This document shows positions 5,072 through 5,986 of a stretch of DNA of 5,986 nt, one piece after another. Below the pieces are notes generated by a model. It saw nothing but the letters and a program-made list of their open reading frames with translations. It ran no database searches and was not told the origin of the DNA. Made by a program: the position numbers and the translations under genes. Where the stretch lies: NCBI GenBank assembly GCA_005799475.1, contig SYGQ01000180.1, positions 1 to 5,986 of the forward strand, in the 5' to 3' direction. The stretch comes from Planctomycetia bacterium (GTDB lineage Bacteria > Planctomycetota > Phycisphaerae > Phycisphaerales > SM1A02). Position 1 is the first letter of the stretch, and each line of letters opens with the position of its first letter.

Positions 5072-5986
5072 CTACCACTGGCTGAACAGGCGGCTCAGAT
5101 CAAGGCCGTCCACCACCGCGTTTCCGTCCAGATCCCCCACGCACGCATCGTCCTGACAGGGACCCCAGCCAGCGAGGATGAACGAGAGATCTGACGAGGT
5201 GATGAAGCCATCGTGATCAATATCACCGACGATCGGCGCGGGCGCACCGAGAAGTGTTGCGGCCGCCACATTCGCGCGACCAACTCCGAGCCCACCGACA
5301 TAACTCGGATTCAGCGCATCGATTGACACGGCCGATTGACTGAGCCTCCCCATGACGAAGTCGGGGACGAGCGGCGCCGGGATCTCTGCGCTTGGCAGCG
5401 TCGGATACTGCGACCGGATCAACGCCGCGGCCCCGGACATGAAGGCGACCGAAAGGCTTGTACCGTTCCAGTGCGCGTAGCCCTCGCCCGGCACCGCGCC
5501 GAGAACTGATGTGGTTGGCGAGTAAACGCCTCCGGCGGAGACCAAACTCGCCCCGGGAGCTGAAAAGTCAGCAGCGGTTCCCCAGTTGGAGAACTCCGCC
5601 TTGGTGTCGGCGTGTCCCGTGGCACAGATGGCGAATGATTCCGCCAACGCCGCCGGGTACTCAAGGGCGAGGGGGACTGCGACATTGTCATTTCCCATCG
5701 CCGAAATCACGATCACTCCCGCCTGATTGGCATGGGCGACGGCTTCGGCAAGTGCGGCCGAATTGAATCCGGTGGACGCGCTCACATTGATGACTTGCGC
5801 CCCATGCGCGACGGCGCTGTCAATGGCTTCGGCGACCGTGAACGCATCGGCTCGCCCTTCGTCGTCGAGGACCCGCAGATGCATGAGGCGGGCCTGAGGG
5901 GCGACGAGGCGAATGAGGCTTGTGACATAGGTTCCGTGCCCCACGCCATCGTCAGTGACGCCGTCATTGTCGTTGTCGATGCCATC
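5072..5986 (-). CDS. Secreted subtilisin-like (S8) serine protease with dockerin-like C-terminus, N-terminal part outside window
   Basis: The frame is open to the right edge, so only the last 304 residues are seen and the signal peptide and catalytic Asp region are missing. An Asp-rich stretch (DGIDNDNDGVTDDG) leads to the catalytic His17 in GHGTYVTSLI. The oxyanion Asn99 lies in SAMGNDN, YPAAL and EFSNWG follow, and the catalytic Ser177 is in WNGTSLSVAFMSGAAAL. The usual Pro of GTSxAxP is Ala here. The last 51 residues hold two calcium-binding repeats, GDIDHDGFITSSDLSFIL and GDLDGNAVVDGLDLSRLF, joined by AGWGPCQDDACV with a probable Cys pair. This tail is common on secreted planctomycete proteins and probably helps stability, attachment or export rather than cellulosome assembly. 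GTG 5944, the first start codon in view, lies within the catalytic-His motif and cannot be the true start. A strong terminator follows the gene. Confidence 0.96.
   Translation of the reverse strand, partial: DGIDNDNDGVTDDGVGHGTYVTSLIRLVAPQARLMHLRVLDDEGRADAFTVAEAIDSAVAHGAQVINVSASTGFNSAALAEAVAHANQAGVIVISAMGNDNVAVPLALEYPAALAESFAICATGHADTKAEFSNWGTAADFSAPGASLVSAGGVYSPTTSVLGAVPGEGYAHWNGTSLSVAFMSGAAALIRSQYPTLPSAEIPAPLVPDFVMGRLSQSAVSIDALNPSYVGGLGVGRANVAAATLLGAPAPIVGDIDHDGFITSSDLSFILAGWGPCQDDACVGDLDGNAVVDGLDLSRLFSQW

Noticed and set aside
1..5986. Mobile element, CRISPR, toxin-antitoxin or defence system
   Set aside because: I see no transposase or integrase motif, no repeated spacer pattern, no terminal inverted repeats and no small paired genes. 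The tRNA has no duplicated 3' end that would mark an integrated element.

Overview
This window looks like ordinary chromosomal DNA from a high-GC planctomycete, most likely of the Phycisphaerae type. Three things suggest this: a secreted subtilase ending in a paired calcium-binding dockerin-like tail with a GWG motif, a metalloprotease of the HEVGHALG / SLDLFRF / DAIGWD kind, and a decayed gene whose two ends resemble the large planctomycete heme-binding secreted proteins. The taxonomic call is inference from protein style. There is no rRNA or other direct marker in the window.

Plus strand, left to right: (1) the C-terminal part of an unrecognised protein that runs in from the left edge and ends at 651; (2) folP, dihydropteroate synthase, best started at GTG 656; (3) trxA, a classical thioredoxin, 14 bases after folP; (4) about 400 bases (1926-2325) with no intact gene, which I read as the remains of a secreted PVC-type heme-binding protein with its middle lost and its two ends in different frames; (5) a tRNA-Ala(GGC) at 2376-2448, preceded by an extended -10 promoter candidate and a perfect 9-bp hairpin.

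Minus strand, right to left in the direction of transcription: (6) a subtilisin-like (S8) protease cut off by the right edge, with a C-terminal dockerin-like domain; (7) a clear rho-independent terminator at 5007-5040; (8) a response regulator with a receiver domain and an EAL cyclic-di-GMP phosphodiesterase domain; (9) a probably exported zinc metalloprotease whose start lies inside the end of the EAL gene, so the two are probably cotranslated. The plus- and minus-strand blocks converge between the tRNA and the metalloprotease, with only 32 bases between them.

The functional logic is partly housekeeping (folate synthesis, redox, translation) and partly signalling and secretion (a two-component c-di-GMP degrading output coupled to a secreted protease). 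I see no mobile element, CRISPR array, toxin-antitoxin pair or defence locus, and no clear evidence of a new system. The points most worth following are the heme-protein remnant, the metalloprotease with two cysteines next to its zinc motif, the EAL-protease coupling, and the promoter plus hairpin arrangement in front of the tRNA.
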